DNA from: Neoechinorhynchus agilis | Taxonomy: Eukaryota; Acanthocephala | NCBI GenBank assembly: GCA_051530055.1 | Contig: CM121342.1 | Coordinates: 9,548,001-9,612,000, forward strand | Length of the DNA: 64,000 bases | Reading direction: 5' to 3' | Part shown: positions 44,110-54,748 of the stretch, in pieces | How positions within the stretch are numbered: the first letter of the stretch is position 1 | Layout: each line of letters opens with the position of its first letter | The notes under the pieces: generated by a model | Told to the model about the DNA's origin: nothing | The model's input: the letters and a program-made list of their open reading frames with translations, nothing else | Database searches by the model: none | Program-made: the position numbers and the translations under genes

Positions 44110-44929
44110 CTAGTCATCATGAACCCGTAACCATTTCATGATTCGGTCTTTCCATTCACTTTCAACAATACTGTCAGCGACAAACAAAACAGCCCTACAC
44201 CCTTCCATAGCAGCGTCCGTGAGTCGTTTAAAATCATTTCCATGAACTGACCGTCCATACTTTGATCCGACTTCTAGCCAAACGACAAGACCGATTTTTG
44301 AACATATACACACGGTGACTGTAGGACCGTTTACACTTTCCTCTTGAGCGTCTACATCAGAAAATCTCACTAGCTCATGAAATGTTCTGCTTTACGTCCA
44401 CAAGGTACTTTCCCCTTAACAAAGAAGCCGTACAACAAGTGAGAATATCTTTCATCGGAATAGCGGTGCTCATTGTAGCGAATGAAACAGCGTTCATCAC
44501 GGTTGCAAGAACGCTACCATCGATGGTCTCAATGTCCACATAGACATCGAACACAGATCGAGAACTCTGATCCCAGATTATTGTTGATTCCAAAGCTTGC
44601 TTTACTAAGGATGCAATTGTGGACAGCTCGATTGGCAGTCCTCTAAGAGCCTCTCTATTTCCGTTCACTTGACAATTTACACTCAGTTGACCAGTAATAG
44701 AATGACGTGAAGGACATTGATGTCTTAAATCGGTAGCATCGACCTCATGGGGTCCGTAAACTCCGCAAACAACCGAAGTTCCTCCTTGTCGTAACCAAAT
44801 TGATCCAGTTGCGGTTTTACACATATCGAAACGGTGTTCAATACGGCGAAGTTCGTAAGGACGGCGACCGTCTCCACGTATTGAATGGTCCTCAAGAAGG
44901 TCAAGAATAGTGCCAATGTTTGACGTCAT
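44110..44929 (-). CDS. EXOSC4: RNA exosome core subunit RRP41/EXOSC4
   Basis: RRP41 is one of six RNase PH-like subunits of the exosome ring that threads RNA to the catalytic subunits. Two exons, 44409-44929 and 44110-44365, with a 43-nt GT-AG intron in phase 2, encode 258 residues (human 245). The start region IRGDGRRPYELRRIEHRF and WLRQGGTSVVCGVYGPHE are hallmark RRP41 blocks; TIDGSVLATVMNAVSFA and the AIPMKD block follow. RRP41 itself rather than RRP46 or MTR3 is supported by the YGPHE block. The intron choice reconstructs the conserved residues between LLRGK and the EES region. A TTGAGTTTTCAG tract lies 13 nt before the ATG. It is 73 bp from the FKBP gene on the same strand. Confidence 0.92.
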
Positions 44930-45215
44930 CGCCAGAAATAAACTGAAAACTCAAAATACTTAAAAAATATAACAGAATGATATCATCATTCACTCCTAGA
45001 AAAAAAACCCTACATTCATGAGCAACAAGGCGAAATTTTCTTTAAGAAAATGCCTTTTAAATCACGAAATAAAACACGAACGAGCTCAACAACGAAAACT
45101 AATTGGAAACATTCAAACTAAAACGAAAAGTCAATGACGAACTATAAAATAAATACGAAGGAAACAACATACTAATGAATTCTTCGATGTTTCCGCGTCT
45201 TGAAATAATGTTTTG

Positions 45216-46720
45216 ACTTTTTTCCCAAAGCGGATAAAGATCCCTCATTTCGTCTGTTTGGTTAGCGTATGAAATTGAACTTTTCGATCGTTCGGTATTG
45301 TCCAGAATTAAGAATCTCATATACGAAAGAAACACAAACTGCTCTTCACGTTGGCGAACTGTGCGTATTTTTCACATGTTTGTTGGAATGTTCCGAGAAT
45401 TTTCCCAAAACGGATAAAGTTCCCTCATTTCGTCTGTTTGGTTAGCGTATGAAATTGAACTTTTCGATCTTTTGCGATTGTCTAGAATTTTTGACCTCAT
45501 TCAAATGTCCTGCATAAATACGAAAGAAACACAAACTGCTCCTCACGTTGGCGAACTATGCGGATTTTTCACATGTTTGTTGGAATGTTCCGAGTTTTTT
45601 CCCAAAACGGATAAAGTTCCCCTATTTCGTCTGTTTTGTCAGCGAATGAAATCGAACTTTTCGATCTTTTGCGATTGTCTAGAATTTTTGACCTCATTCA
45701 AATGTTCTGTCTAAATACGAAAGAGACACAAACTGCTCTTCACGTTGGCTAACAATGCGGAATTTTCACATGTTTGTTGGAATTTTCCGAGTTTTTTCAC
45801 AGAGCGGAAAAAGATCCCTCATTTCGTCTGTTTGTTTAGCGAATGAAAATGAACTTTTCGATCTTTCGGTATTGTCCAGAATTAAGAATCTCATTCAAAT
45901 GTCCTGCATAAATACGAAAGAAACACAAACTGCTCCTCACGTTGGCGAACTGTGCGGAATTTTCACATGTTTGTTGGAATGTTCCAAGTTTTTTCCCAAA
46001 ACGGATAAAGTTGCCCTATTTCGTCTGTTTGGTTAGCGTATGAAATTGAACTTTTCGATCTTTCGGTATTGTCCAGAATTAAGAATCTCATATACGGAAG
46101 AAACACAAACTGCTCTTCACGTTGGCGAACTGTGCGGATTTTTCACATGTTTGTTGGAATGTTCCGAGAATTTTCCCAGAGCGGAAAAAGATCCCTCATT
46201 TCGTCTGTTTGTTTAGCGAATGAAAATGAACTTTTCGATCTTTCGGTATTGTCCAGAATTAAGAATCTCATATACGAAAGAAACACAAACTGCTCTTCAC
46301 GTTGGCGAACTGTGCGGATTTTTCACATGTTTGTTGGAATGTTCCGAGAATTTTCCCAGAGCGGAAAAAGATCCCTCATTTCGTCTGTTTGTTTAGCGAA
46401 TGAAAATGAACTTTTCGATCTTTCGGTATTGTCCAGAATTAAGAATCTCATTCAAATGTCCTGGATAAATACGAAAGAAACACAAACTGCTCTTCACGTT
46501 GGCGAACTGTGCGGAATTTTCACATGTTTGTTTGAATTTTCCGAGTTTTTTCCCAAAACGGATAAAGTTCCCCTATTTCGTCTGTTTTGTCAGCGAATGA
46601 AATTGGACTTTTCGATCTTTTGCGATTGTCTAGAATTTTTGACCTCATTCAAATGTTCTGTCTAAATACGATGGAAACAACGAACGACCGTGCACGTTAA
46701 CGAGCTCTATGGAATTCTTC
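45216..46720. repeat. Tandem array of 197/180-bp units in the RRP41-SRSF1 divergent interval
   Basis: The marker ACGAAAGAAACACAAACTGC (with variants) starts at 45323, 45520, 45717, 45914, 46094, 46274, 46471 and, decayed, 46668. Spacing is 197 bp, or 180 bp where a 17-bp segment (CAAATGTCCTGCATAAA type) is missing. A partial unit precedes the first (45216-45322). Each unit also has CACGTTGGCGAACTGTGCGG, TTTCACATGTTTGTTGGAAT and CCTCATTTCGTCTGTTTGGT. Long frames cross the 180-bp units because 180 is a multiple of three, but 197-bp units break them, so it is not coding. The array fills most of the 1.9 kb between two divergent starts. Confidence 0.93.
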
Positions 46721-46804
46721 CTTTCGCTCTTTGCTGGGGGCGCGTTTTGTCTATTCTTTTTGTTTTAAAATATTTTTTTAGATACATTGTTTTTGTGCAT
46801 TTCA

Positions 46805-48161
46805 ATGAGCAGTCGAATTTTTGTTGGTAATCTACCATTGGGTACTCGTCCGGACGATTTGGAGGCATTGTTCTCTCGATACGGGCAACTGATGCGTTGT
46901 GATTTACGAGAAGGAATACGTGGCGGATACGCATTTATTGACTACAGTGGGCGAAGGTTTGACTGAGTAGTTAACGTTCGTTCAGATTGATTATGGCAGG
47001 GAAGCTGAGGAAGCGGTCTACGGTCTAGAAGGTTACGACTTTGGCGGTCTACGACTAAAGGTTGAATTCTACGACGCTGATAACCGAAAAAGGCGTCCTG
47101 GTATGATAAATGACGAGGGTGGTCGTCGTTTTGGTGGACCTCGGAGATTTGATCCTTATGAGACGGCCGACGGTGGTAGGTACGGTGCTACTAGAGCGGA
47201 AAAGCGGATATGCAGAGGAGAATTCCGAGTTATTGTTACAAGTACGTTTTTGTGGGACGTACAACGTCTTGTCAATGTATTTATATAGACGTTCCATATT
47301 CGGCTAGTTGGCAGGACTTGAAAGATCATATGCGTGAGGCTGGAGATATTGTTTTTGCTGATGTGAATCGAGACGGTACTGGATCGGTTGAGTACTCCAA
47401 CTATGAATCAATGCAAGCAGCGCTGAAACGTTTGGACGAGTCTAAAATGAGATCTAGACAGGTACTTGGGTATTTTCGAATAAGGAACGTTTAATGGTAG
47501 ATTAAAAATTGTTTGTTGAAGGAAAAGCTGAATTAGAATCTCAGAGAAGTTTAAATTAATTGCCCCTCTATTTTAGAAATACTTTAAATCCACTCATTTT
47601 CTTATGCGCTAATTTTAAGAATCGAGTTCTGATTTTGAAAGTTGTTAAAAATACGAATCATAATCCATCGATTTGATGATTTCAAATTATGTGAATTCAG
47701 TTGACCGCATCTAGAAGAAGATGTTTGTAATTTCCTTATTTCTTGCATATTTGGTAGAACATCCTGTTCATTATCGATATTTCACGGCATTTTTGTTTCA
47801 CAAGTTTCCTGATTTCTTCTAAGTTGTTTTTCCTAGAGCTGACGGTAATGTTAGAAATATATGCGTAATAGATAAGTATGGAATAGAAACCAAAATAAAA
47901 TCACTCATAAAAACTGAATTTCACGAATAGGGTGATGTTTCGTACATTAGAGTCAAACCGAACCGTTCGTTAATGCCCAGACGTTTTCTGGGCAGTGGAG
48001 ATGGATTTCGAAATCGAAGAAGCGATAATTCAATGAATATGGAAAGACGAGATCGGCGTTTGATGTCAAGAAGTCCAGCTCGTCCATACACTAGCGGACG
48101 TAGATACGGAATGGACGCCCAAACTCCAAGACGGATGGGCGGTGATTACGGCTTTACTTGA
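46805..48161 (+). CDS. SRSF1: SRSF1-like SR splicing factor with a short RS tail
   Basis: SRSF1 (ASF/SF2) binds exonic enhancers through two RRMs and recruits the spliceosome. Four exons, 46805-46956, 47000-47241, 47289-47461 and 47931-48161, GT-AG with introns of 43, 47 and 469 nt, all in phase, encode 265 residues. RRM1 has RIFVGNLP (RNP2) and GGYAFIDY (RNP1), then EAEEAVYGLEGYDFGG. RRM2 is the pseudo-RRM with the SRSF1 signature SASWQDLKDHMREAGD kept exactly. The C-terminal tail has only a few RS/SR pairs (LMSRSPARPY) among Arg-rich sequence, far fewer than the long RS domain of vertebrate SRSF1. SRSF9 is similar and also has a short tail, so this may be the common ancestor-like form. An acceptor-like TTTTTTTAG lies about 20 nt before the ATG and the tandem array just upstream. 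Confidence 0.93.
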
Positions 48162-48325
48162 GACACGGATGGGGTTGAACGCGAGTGCGATATATTAAGA
48201 ACGTTGCGCGTGAGTCAGACTGGAGTTTGGGACGGGTTTAGAAAATGGATTACGGTTGACTAAGCGCGGACCCATTACTACTTCGACCATTTAATGTGTG
48301 TGTTTTTTCGTCAAAGTTTAAGACA

Positions 48326-51300
48326 ATGCTACCATCGGTAGATAAAACGAGTCATTCGATGAAATCATCAAAGGAACGTCTTAAACCAATCAAACTTCCT
48401 GATTGGTGGTCAAAGCCAGAACTGACCCTAGATTATTATCCGAGTGCTGAAAAATACGACGGAAACGTGCGCGACATTTGCAATTTCCCCGTGGACGAAC
48501 AAGAGTCTCTGATAGTCCACGATCTTATCCTATGTATGAGTGGAGTTGAAGGTCGTTATATAAAGACACCGACGCTTGTTGATGGCCGAACACGATCAAG
48601 ATCTTTCCATATAACACAGACACAAAGATGATTAAAGTCCGGGTAATGGACACTTGTTGAGATCGTCTTTGTCTCAGTTTAGACCGTGGACTGAGTGCGA
48701 GTCTACGTGAGTTGGCTAAGCGCGTCCTTGAACTCTGTTGCGATTACTCTTTTGTTGTAAGATTCCAGCAGTCGTTCGGAGGAGATGAGCAAGGAGGACA
48801 AGTCCTTCACTCGTTTTGTGACGCCCTAAACGACGTCCTTAAGGACTACCACATTTTTATTGGAAAGGTTTGCTCGCTTAAACCACTGCCCTCACTACAG
48901 GCTCTATGGTGTTTGTGTCAGCCGATGCGGTCAAACATGGCCACATTGGCGAGTCTTGTGGAAATCGGTTGGCATTCTCACACGGGTTCTCCAAAGTCGG
49001 CTGAAATTTTGAATCAAATGCGTTCACTTCTGGACAGAACCGTTGATCCGTGCGAACAGAAACTTATTGAATGTGTATTGAATAAGGCAGCCAAGCCCTA
49101 TGTAGACAAAATATTACCAAGGTTTTTGAGCAGTGGAATCGTATTTGATGATCCGTACAATGAGTTTGAACTCGACGATGAAAGTGATAAATTGCCGTAT
49201 TTTCTTGAACCTTTTACCATTTACTGTGCACACGCGCGCCAAAGAAAGGGTTGACGGTTCTTAAATTCCTATAGTTTTTGAGGGTTTCATTTTGCATTTT
49301 GATTGTAAATCCATGTCTAAAAATACAGTACAATGTCGCTTTTTTTCGGATAACCGAAAACTCAATGTGATTACAGAATACGATGGGAAGTGGGTTTAAA
49401 GGCCATTTTTAGCTTTATTCGTGAAAATAATCGCTTATCTGATCTCTTTTTACCATTGGACGCTTTTGTGTGTGCTTTTTCGCTGCGAGGTCACTTGACT
49501 AGGAAAGCAATCTGGGCCAAAATTGTCGTTCCTTTGTATTTAACTTTAAGAAACAATCCCCCCCCAAAAGAAACAAGCTCTAAGTTCGTTTTCTTTGACT
49601 GCATCGGGTTAAATATTTCGTTTTTTGTTTCGAAAATTAAATATTTACGTCGAAATCTCTCAAAACATTAGAGATTAAATATTTTTTGGATTCGAATCTG
49701 AATTTCTATGTTTGCAAAACATACACCAGCCCTTTTATTTGCAATGTTTTGGCCAAAATGCGATATTTCGGCACACTCGTCTGCTGCTCTAATCAAGGTT
49801 GTTTGTAAGTTTTTACAACAAAATCCTGATCTAAATCATTTTAAGTTATAACATTGCCAGTTCAATGTTCAAAAACGTTTCATTTTGACGACTGGTCGTT
49901 GCCACAAACGTATCAAAGAAAAATCTTTTTTCGTGCGTATTTTTCAGTGAACGATTACGAGAGCTGTGTGCACAGTAGACGAAGACAGATGATGATCGAC
50001 ACTGGCCGTTACTTGAGTATTCTAAGTAAAATTGGGCCAAACTCCGTTGTTATAAACGTACCTTCAAGAGGATCAGAATCGATCCAAACTGAATCGCTTG
50101 AGGCTACGACAGAGCATAAAATCCGAAGCAGTTACGAGCAAGCAAGTCGAGCGCTGTTCGATTTAGCAGTTGGCCCCCTCTCGATCTTCGGACGTCTGAA
50201 TTCCATTCTAAACTACTTTTTACTCCGCAAAGCTGACTTTCTAGTTCATTTTCTCGACACAGCGGAACAAGAACTCCGCGCGAGTTCCAGTACAGCACCG
50301 TTAAATCGCCTGGATGCACTTCTCGATCTCTCTATCCGAACGAGTTGCCTAGCAAACGATCAACACAGTGAACCAGTTCATTCATGCTTTCTCGATTGCG
50401 ATCTCATGAGTTACATTACGAGTGTTGGGAACCAAGAATTGCTCAAACCTTCATCGGTCAATACGTCTTCTTCGTCGTCATCCATACCTGCATTTGAACT
50501 ATTAACTCTGGATCGTGAAATGCCGTGGCCACTCACAGTGCCAGCCGATACGAAGAAATCGCTTCAACGTCTCTTCCATCATATCTTCTATCTTAAATTC
50601 ATTGAACGAGCACTTTGTAACGTCGGGCGAGGCTACATGCAATACCACAGGAAACATTGGGCTTACAAAAGCACGTCGTTCGACATCGCCACGGTGTTCG
50701 CTCTCCGTCAACGGATGCTTCATTTCGTTCAAAACCTTCTGTACTTTACGTGCATCGACGTTATTGAACCGAATTGGGCGACTTTTATTGGGTCAATGCA
50801 ACACCTAAGAGATAATCGGTCGGAATCTTGCAATGTAGCAAACATTGATCTTATCTCATTCGGATTCAGTGAGTTCGTCGAGAGCTGTATGGAAGATGGC
50901 CTTCTAAGTAAGTCAAGCACCGATATATTTATGCTCATCTACAAGACCTTAGCGCGCAATCGGCGATTGGTTCCCATTTTGTGGTGGTGGTAAAGTTTTT
51001 TGTGTAATTGAGAACGCCTAAAAAACACGAACCAATCACCGTCGTCTATCAATCTGTAAACTATTTGCCCTTCAAAGTGACGTTCTTCTAAAGATCAGGG
51101 CGGTTCGTTCTGGAGCTTCGTCTCGAGCTCCGTCTCCAATGTCTCGCTCGCCGAGTGGTTTTTCGGTTTATTCGCCTTCAATGAGTTCCCTGAACAGCTC
51201 TGACACTCTACTCACCGCACAGTCAAAACAACGATACGGGGTTATTTTCGTCAGTAAATTCTCAAAAGCTATGCGTATCCTTCTCAAATCACTGCAACAA

Positions 51301-51432
51301 ATGACGGATGCGGCGTGTTGTACCGTTTCTGGCAGGTTGGCAGCCGCCAGTGATAACATGCTTACACGACTTGATTACAATCGATATTATCGCGATTTCG
51401 AGGAACAATCTGACGACGTTTGTGCGTTCTAA
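48326..51432 (+). CDS. TUBGCP2: Gamma-tubulin complex component 2
   Basis: GCP2 pairs with GCP3 to hold gamma-tubulin in the small complex that nucleates microtubules. Exon 1 starts at 48326 (LIVHDLILCMSGVEGRYIKT, the conserved GCP2 entry block). Exon 2 begins near 48678-48683 (LSASLRELAKRVLEL) and ends at 49183; exon 3 is 49861-50989 and exon 4 51099-51432. Introns 2 and 3 (677 and 109 nt) are GT-AG and in phase. Hallmarks: GIVFDDPYNEFE, MIDTGRYLSIL, ADFLVHFLDTAEQELR, FELLTLDREMPWPLTV, FALRQRMLHFVQNLLYF, and LTRLDYNRYYRDFEEQ near the C-terminus. The exon 1-2 junction is unresolved: exon 1 meets an in-frame TGA at about 48630 before any suitable donor. Roughly 750 residues in all, somewhat shorter than human (902). 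Confidence 0.93.
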
Positions 51433-51585
51433 CTTAAGTTTTCGCTATGAATGTGTGGTTTCGCTACTTTCAAAATGGAGAAAAAAGCATTAATACGCAA
51501 TCGCTCGCACAATCGTCATTTGAAAATCGTCGGTGGTGCTCTGTACACCATTAAGTTTGTTTAAAAATTCTCATTGGGGGATATT

Positions 51586-52059
51586 CTAATGGCGGGCTCG
51601 CCGGAATTGAGTATAAGTCAGCATCCCACTTCGAGCAAGTGCCATACCGTTCATTATCCTTCGATTGGCCTCGCGTGCCCTTGCGAAAGTCCCACGCGGC
51701 AACCGTCTCGAATTAAGAATCGGGGAATGTTGTTGCGCAATGTTAACCAAGGCGGCCAATACTTGGTTTTGTTGGGCAGCGACGATTGTCGCCGGCACGG
51801 GCAAATGCTGTCGCTGCATTCGATGTAGGTTCGGTATTGGAAATTGCTGTCTTATTTGAGAGAGATTTATCGAACCAGGATTCGGTAGTCGTATCGGTGA
51901 ACTGGGTGCGATCGGCGGTCGTCCAATCACGTTCAAAGATACTTCCGACGTGGAGTATGAATTGTCAATGTCGCTGTAGCACCGAAGAGGCCTGTTTCGT
52001 GTGAAATCGTCCGTTGAACTCTCAGGATCGTCCACGCGGTCTATTTCAACGGGTATATG
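51586..52059 (-). CDS. Unrecognised small protein exon (possibly C-terminal exon of the TASOR-like gene)
   Basis: The frame is open from an acceptor-like TTTTTAAG (ending at about 52060) down to a stop at 51586, about 157 residues, beginning HIPVEIDRVDDPESSTDDF. It contains a Pro/Ser-rich segment (GRPPIAPSSPIRLPNPG), a Gln/Ala-rich stretch (ATIVAAQQNQVLAALVNIAQ) and a basic C-terminus. No ATG opens this frame, so an upstream exon is needed. It may join the TASOR-like frame about 230 bp upstream (a phase-0 GT at its end would fit), or be a separate gene. No family is recognised. Confidence 0.45.
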   Translation of the reverse strand, partial: HIPVEIDRVDDPESSTDDFTRNRPLRCYSDIDNSYSTSEVSLNVIGRPPIAPSSPIRLPNPGSINLSQIRQQFPIPNLHRMQRQHLPVPATIVAAQQNQVLAALVNIAQQHSPILNSRRLPRGTFARAREANRRIMNGMALARSGMLTYTQFRRARH

Positions 52060-52292
52060 CGCCTTAAAAATCGAGGTACACCTAATGGAAAAACATCACT
52101 ATTCTTCTCTTACTTTGAAACAACGATTAATCTATTTAGATATTCAAGAGGGAATTCTGTACAAAAAAGTAACACCTTTTGTGGTTTTGATAGCGAACCT
52201 TGAAAACTTTTATGAAAACGTCATGATTTTAAAGCAGTTTTTGCGACAACGACACGTCCATAGTTAAAAAAAACATTAATTTTTAAAATCTA

Positions 52293-53519
52293 TTAGTAAG
52301 AAGAGAAGATAATTTTTGGAATGACGACTAAGTCTAAAAAATCGTTGGATCGCAAGTCAGGGGAATTCCTTTTTTTTATGAAAACCAGCGCGTATAACCG
52401 TTGATATAAGTCGACAGGTTTGCTGGCCACCGCAGTGATTTTTTTTGGAACAGAAGGTAGAATGACCTTGCGTTGTTTATCAATGATTTGTTCTAGATAT
52501 TGAAATCGTTTTCGCATTCTAATCGACTCGATAACATCGTCGGGTATAGCTGCGTTATTAATTTCTTTGTCCGGTTTAGCTGGTACTTCTGGTACAGGCA
52601 AAATCAATGTAGGCATAACGTTCGCGTTTTTTGTCTTTTGTTTTTGCCTAGCCTTCGTCTTTCGTGATACAGGTTTCGGTTCAACGGTCTGTAAAAGATT
52701 TTCCGCGAGGGACTGTACAATCGTCGTTGAAGGGCACGTGTACTTGAAGAACGCTAAGGGGACAATGGACGCCGGTCTTTCCAGCGGATAACAATCGTCA
52801 TCAAATCCGTATACATATACAAGCCAAGAACCTTTCGGCTGTACATTTTCGGATATGTCACTCATGTCCGAGACATGGTGGTCGTAGACGGGTTGAGGTT
52901 CCATTGGAAGACGAGATTCGTTCAGTGGCTGCATCTGGGTTCGTCGACCGCTTCGTAGCGCGATGCGACATAGTAAAATACGAATAAAGTCTGATGGCTC
53001 CTTTTGTGCCCAATGATGCTCAATCACGTGCTCGACCGAGGAGAACAAATGGACGCCATGTTCAGGTTTGCCCAAGACATGAGAAAACGTCGAGCAGTCA
53101 ATGTCCGAACACGCAAGTCCTTTTTTGGATATTGTTTCCAATGACGATGCCTTATGAATCAAAGCAAATGCTGTACGTACAAAGGGTTTTGCACCTTTAT
53201 CTTGGTCTTCTGACAAATCATTTCTATGTTTCCAATAACGAGCTATTAGCTCCCCATTTTCGATTCCTTTCGCCTCCGTGATTTGGTCTTCGGCGAACGT
53301 GAGTTTACTGGTCGAATTACTGGCTTTTCGCACTTGTACAAGCAAATCGACGAATTCCTTTTCGGTTCTACGAATCGGATACAAATTCCCATTTGTTGAG
53401 CGGTGTTTTCGAGGTATTTTGTAATTCATAAGAACCTCATTCAAAGTACTCTTTTCTTGTTCTTCGTCTTCCACAATTGCCGAAGATTGCTTTTTGTTCG
53501 TTTTGGAACGAGTCTGCAT
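52293..53519 (-). CDS. TASOR-like protein (DUF3715 pseudo-PARP domain), short form
   Basis: TASOR is the scaffold of the HUSH complex, which silences retroelements and long intronless transgenes through H3K9me3; its N-terminal DUF3715 domain is a catalytically dead PARP fold. This 408-residue frame matches that region in order: NYKIPRKHRSTNGNLYPIRR with EFVDLL (human IPRKIKERKGLY...EFEDII), KKGLACSD, VLGKPEHGVHLFSSVEHV (human TLGNPSMGVYLSKFSDL), then VYVYGFDDDCYPLERPASIV and LAFFKY. After the domain comes a basic, Lys-rich stretch and a short end, so the long vertebrate C-terminus with its SPOC and DomI/DomII parts is not present here unless further exons follow. The ATG lies directly after TTTCTGCAG. 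TASOR2 or TEX15-like membership cannot be excluded. Confidence 0.75.
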   Translation of the reverse strand: MQTRSKTNKKQSSAIVEDEEQEKSTLNEVLMNYKIPRKHRSTNGNLYPIRRTEKEFVDLLVQVRKASNSTSKLTFAEDQITEAKGIENGELIARYWKHRNDLSEDQDKGAKPFVRTAFALIHKASSLETISKKGLACSDIDCSTFSHVLGKPEHGVHLFSSVEHVIEHHWAQKEPSDFIRILLCRIALRSGRRTQMQPLNESRLPMEPQPVYDHHVSDMSDISENVQPKGSWLVYVYGFDDDCYPLERPASIVPLAFFKYTCPSTTIVQSLAENLLQTVEPKPVSRKTKARQKQKTKNANVMPTLILPVPEVPAKPDKEINNAAIPDDVIESIRMRKRFQYLEQIIDKQRKVILPSVPKKITAVASKPVDLYQRLYALVFIKKRNSPDLRSNDFLDLVVIPKIIFSSY

Positions 53520-54604
53520 CTGCAGAAATACATTTAAAAACAAACGTTTAAATTTTTATTGCAGATGTCATTTTTTAATAGTTTGTCAGCGAACATTTTT
53601 CGATCACAACATGAAGAGAGAGAAAAGAAGTAATCTGTTGAAATGGAAAACTTTTTAATGACCGCTTGATACGATCGGAAAATGGACAATAGAAAGTCTG
53701 GGTTCGTGTAGAATCCGTTAAAATATTGAACACACAAATTTAGCTTTTAAACACTTTTATAAGAATATTGTTTGGCTACAAGTTAAAAATTGTTTTAGCT
53801 AAGATTTTTGATTTCTGTTTAAAGGTTCACTTTTGGGTGCACGTGAAATTCAATAAAAATTTAAATGTAAAAAGCATTCGTAAATGCATGGTACGATTTT
53901 GAACCAACCAATCGAGTTATTTAAGAAAATGTCGTAATAACTTTCAAATTCTTTTGAATCTCAGAAGCATTTAAAAATAACCTTTTCTAAAATTTTTACA
54001 TGCAAAATGTCTTAAAATAGTATAGCCAAAGCAAGTACAACATTTACACTAAGAGTTTGAAACCAAGTTTAAAGCAGCATTGATGTTAAAAAACATTCAT
54101 TGGTGTTATGTTGCTTCCGAAGTTCTAAGATTTGCAGAATTAGTAAAACATTTCAGCGTTTGTGGTCTAACCTCTTCTAGGAGGGATTGAAAGTGATAAG
54201 GATAATTTGGGCTTAGAAAAAATACGACGCATTTTGATCGTATTTCAGTCGCTGGTGTGTGTGCCGCGAGGCTAAAAACAGACTGACACTTGACAAGACG
54301 TTAACTCGAAGTTTCATCTTTGGCAATACACTTTAAAAAAATGAATAATGCGAACTTTTCTTTATGTTAAGATTAGTTAACAACTAATTCGTGTAGAATA
54401 CAAGCAGTTTTCCGCAGCAATAAATACGAGCATTTTGTTACAGAGGGCAATTATATCACGATGATAATAATTATATTATCGTGGTTCCTAGACGAGTTTT
54501 AAGAAGCCGGAAATTATGACCAAAGCAATACCCACAATAAATCACTTGAAATATGTCGATATGTGAGGTACCAGGGGGAATGTGATTGGAATTATTGTTC
54601 AGGT
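53520..54604. other. AT-rich spacer
   Basis: No gene is supported. A short imperfect palindrome (ATCACGATGATAATAATTAT and its partner, near 54456-54483) is the only structure seen. Confidence 0.5.
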
Positions 54605-54748
54605 CTACACCCGGTAAATGATTATTTATTAAACACGTTTCGAACCTCGTAGGGTTCATTATCAGCTCTACTTGTATTTTAGAACTGATGATAAATCCGA
54701 CAAGGTTCAAAGAACGTCTTTAATAAATAATCGTTTACCGGGTCAGAA
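54605..54748. repeat. Inverted pair of Penelope-type 3' ends (foldback)
   Basis: Two similar ~65-bp arms face each other: the left reads on the minus strand CTGATAATGAACCC...GGTTCGAAACGTG...TTAATAAATAATC...TTTACCGGGT; the right reads the same way on the plus strand with more changes. The 18 kb Penelope-like element ends with comparable CTGAAGAGG...CCTCGCGAAA...AATAAATAA...GACCGGG sequence. I interpret it as two small Penelope-derived tails in inverted orientation. Confidence 0.6.

Noticed and set aside
45472-46665. Frames of 80-198 codons crossing the promoter tandem array
   Set aside because: They exist because 180-bp units keep frame; 197-bp units break it, and the residues show no constraint.
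49390-49671. 93-codon plus-strand frame between GCP2 exons
   Set aside because: A phase-consistent GT-AG intron (49184-49860) spans it and the residues do not match GCP2.
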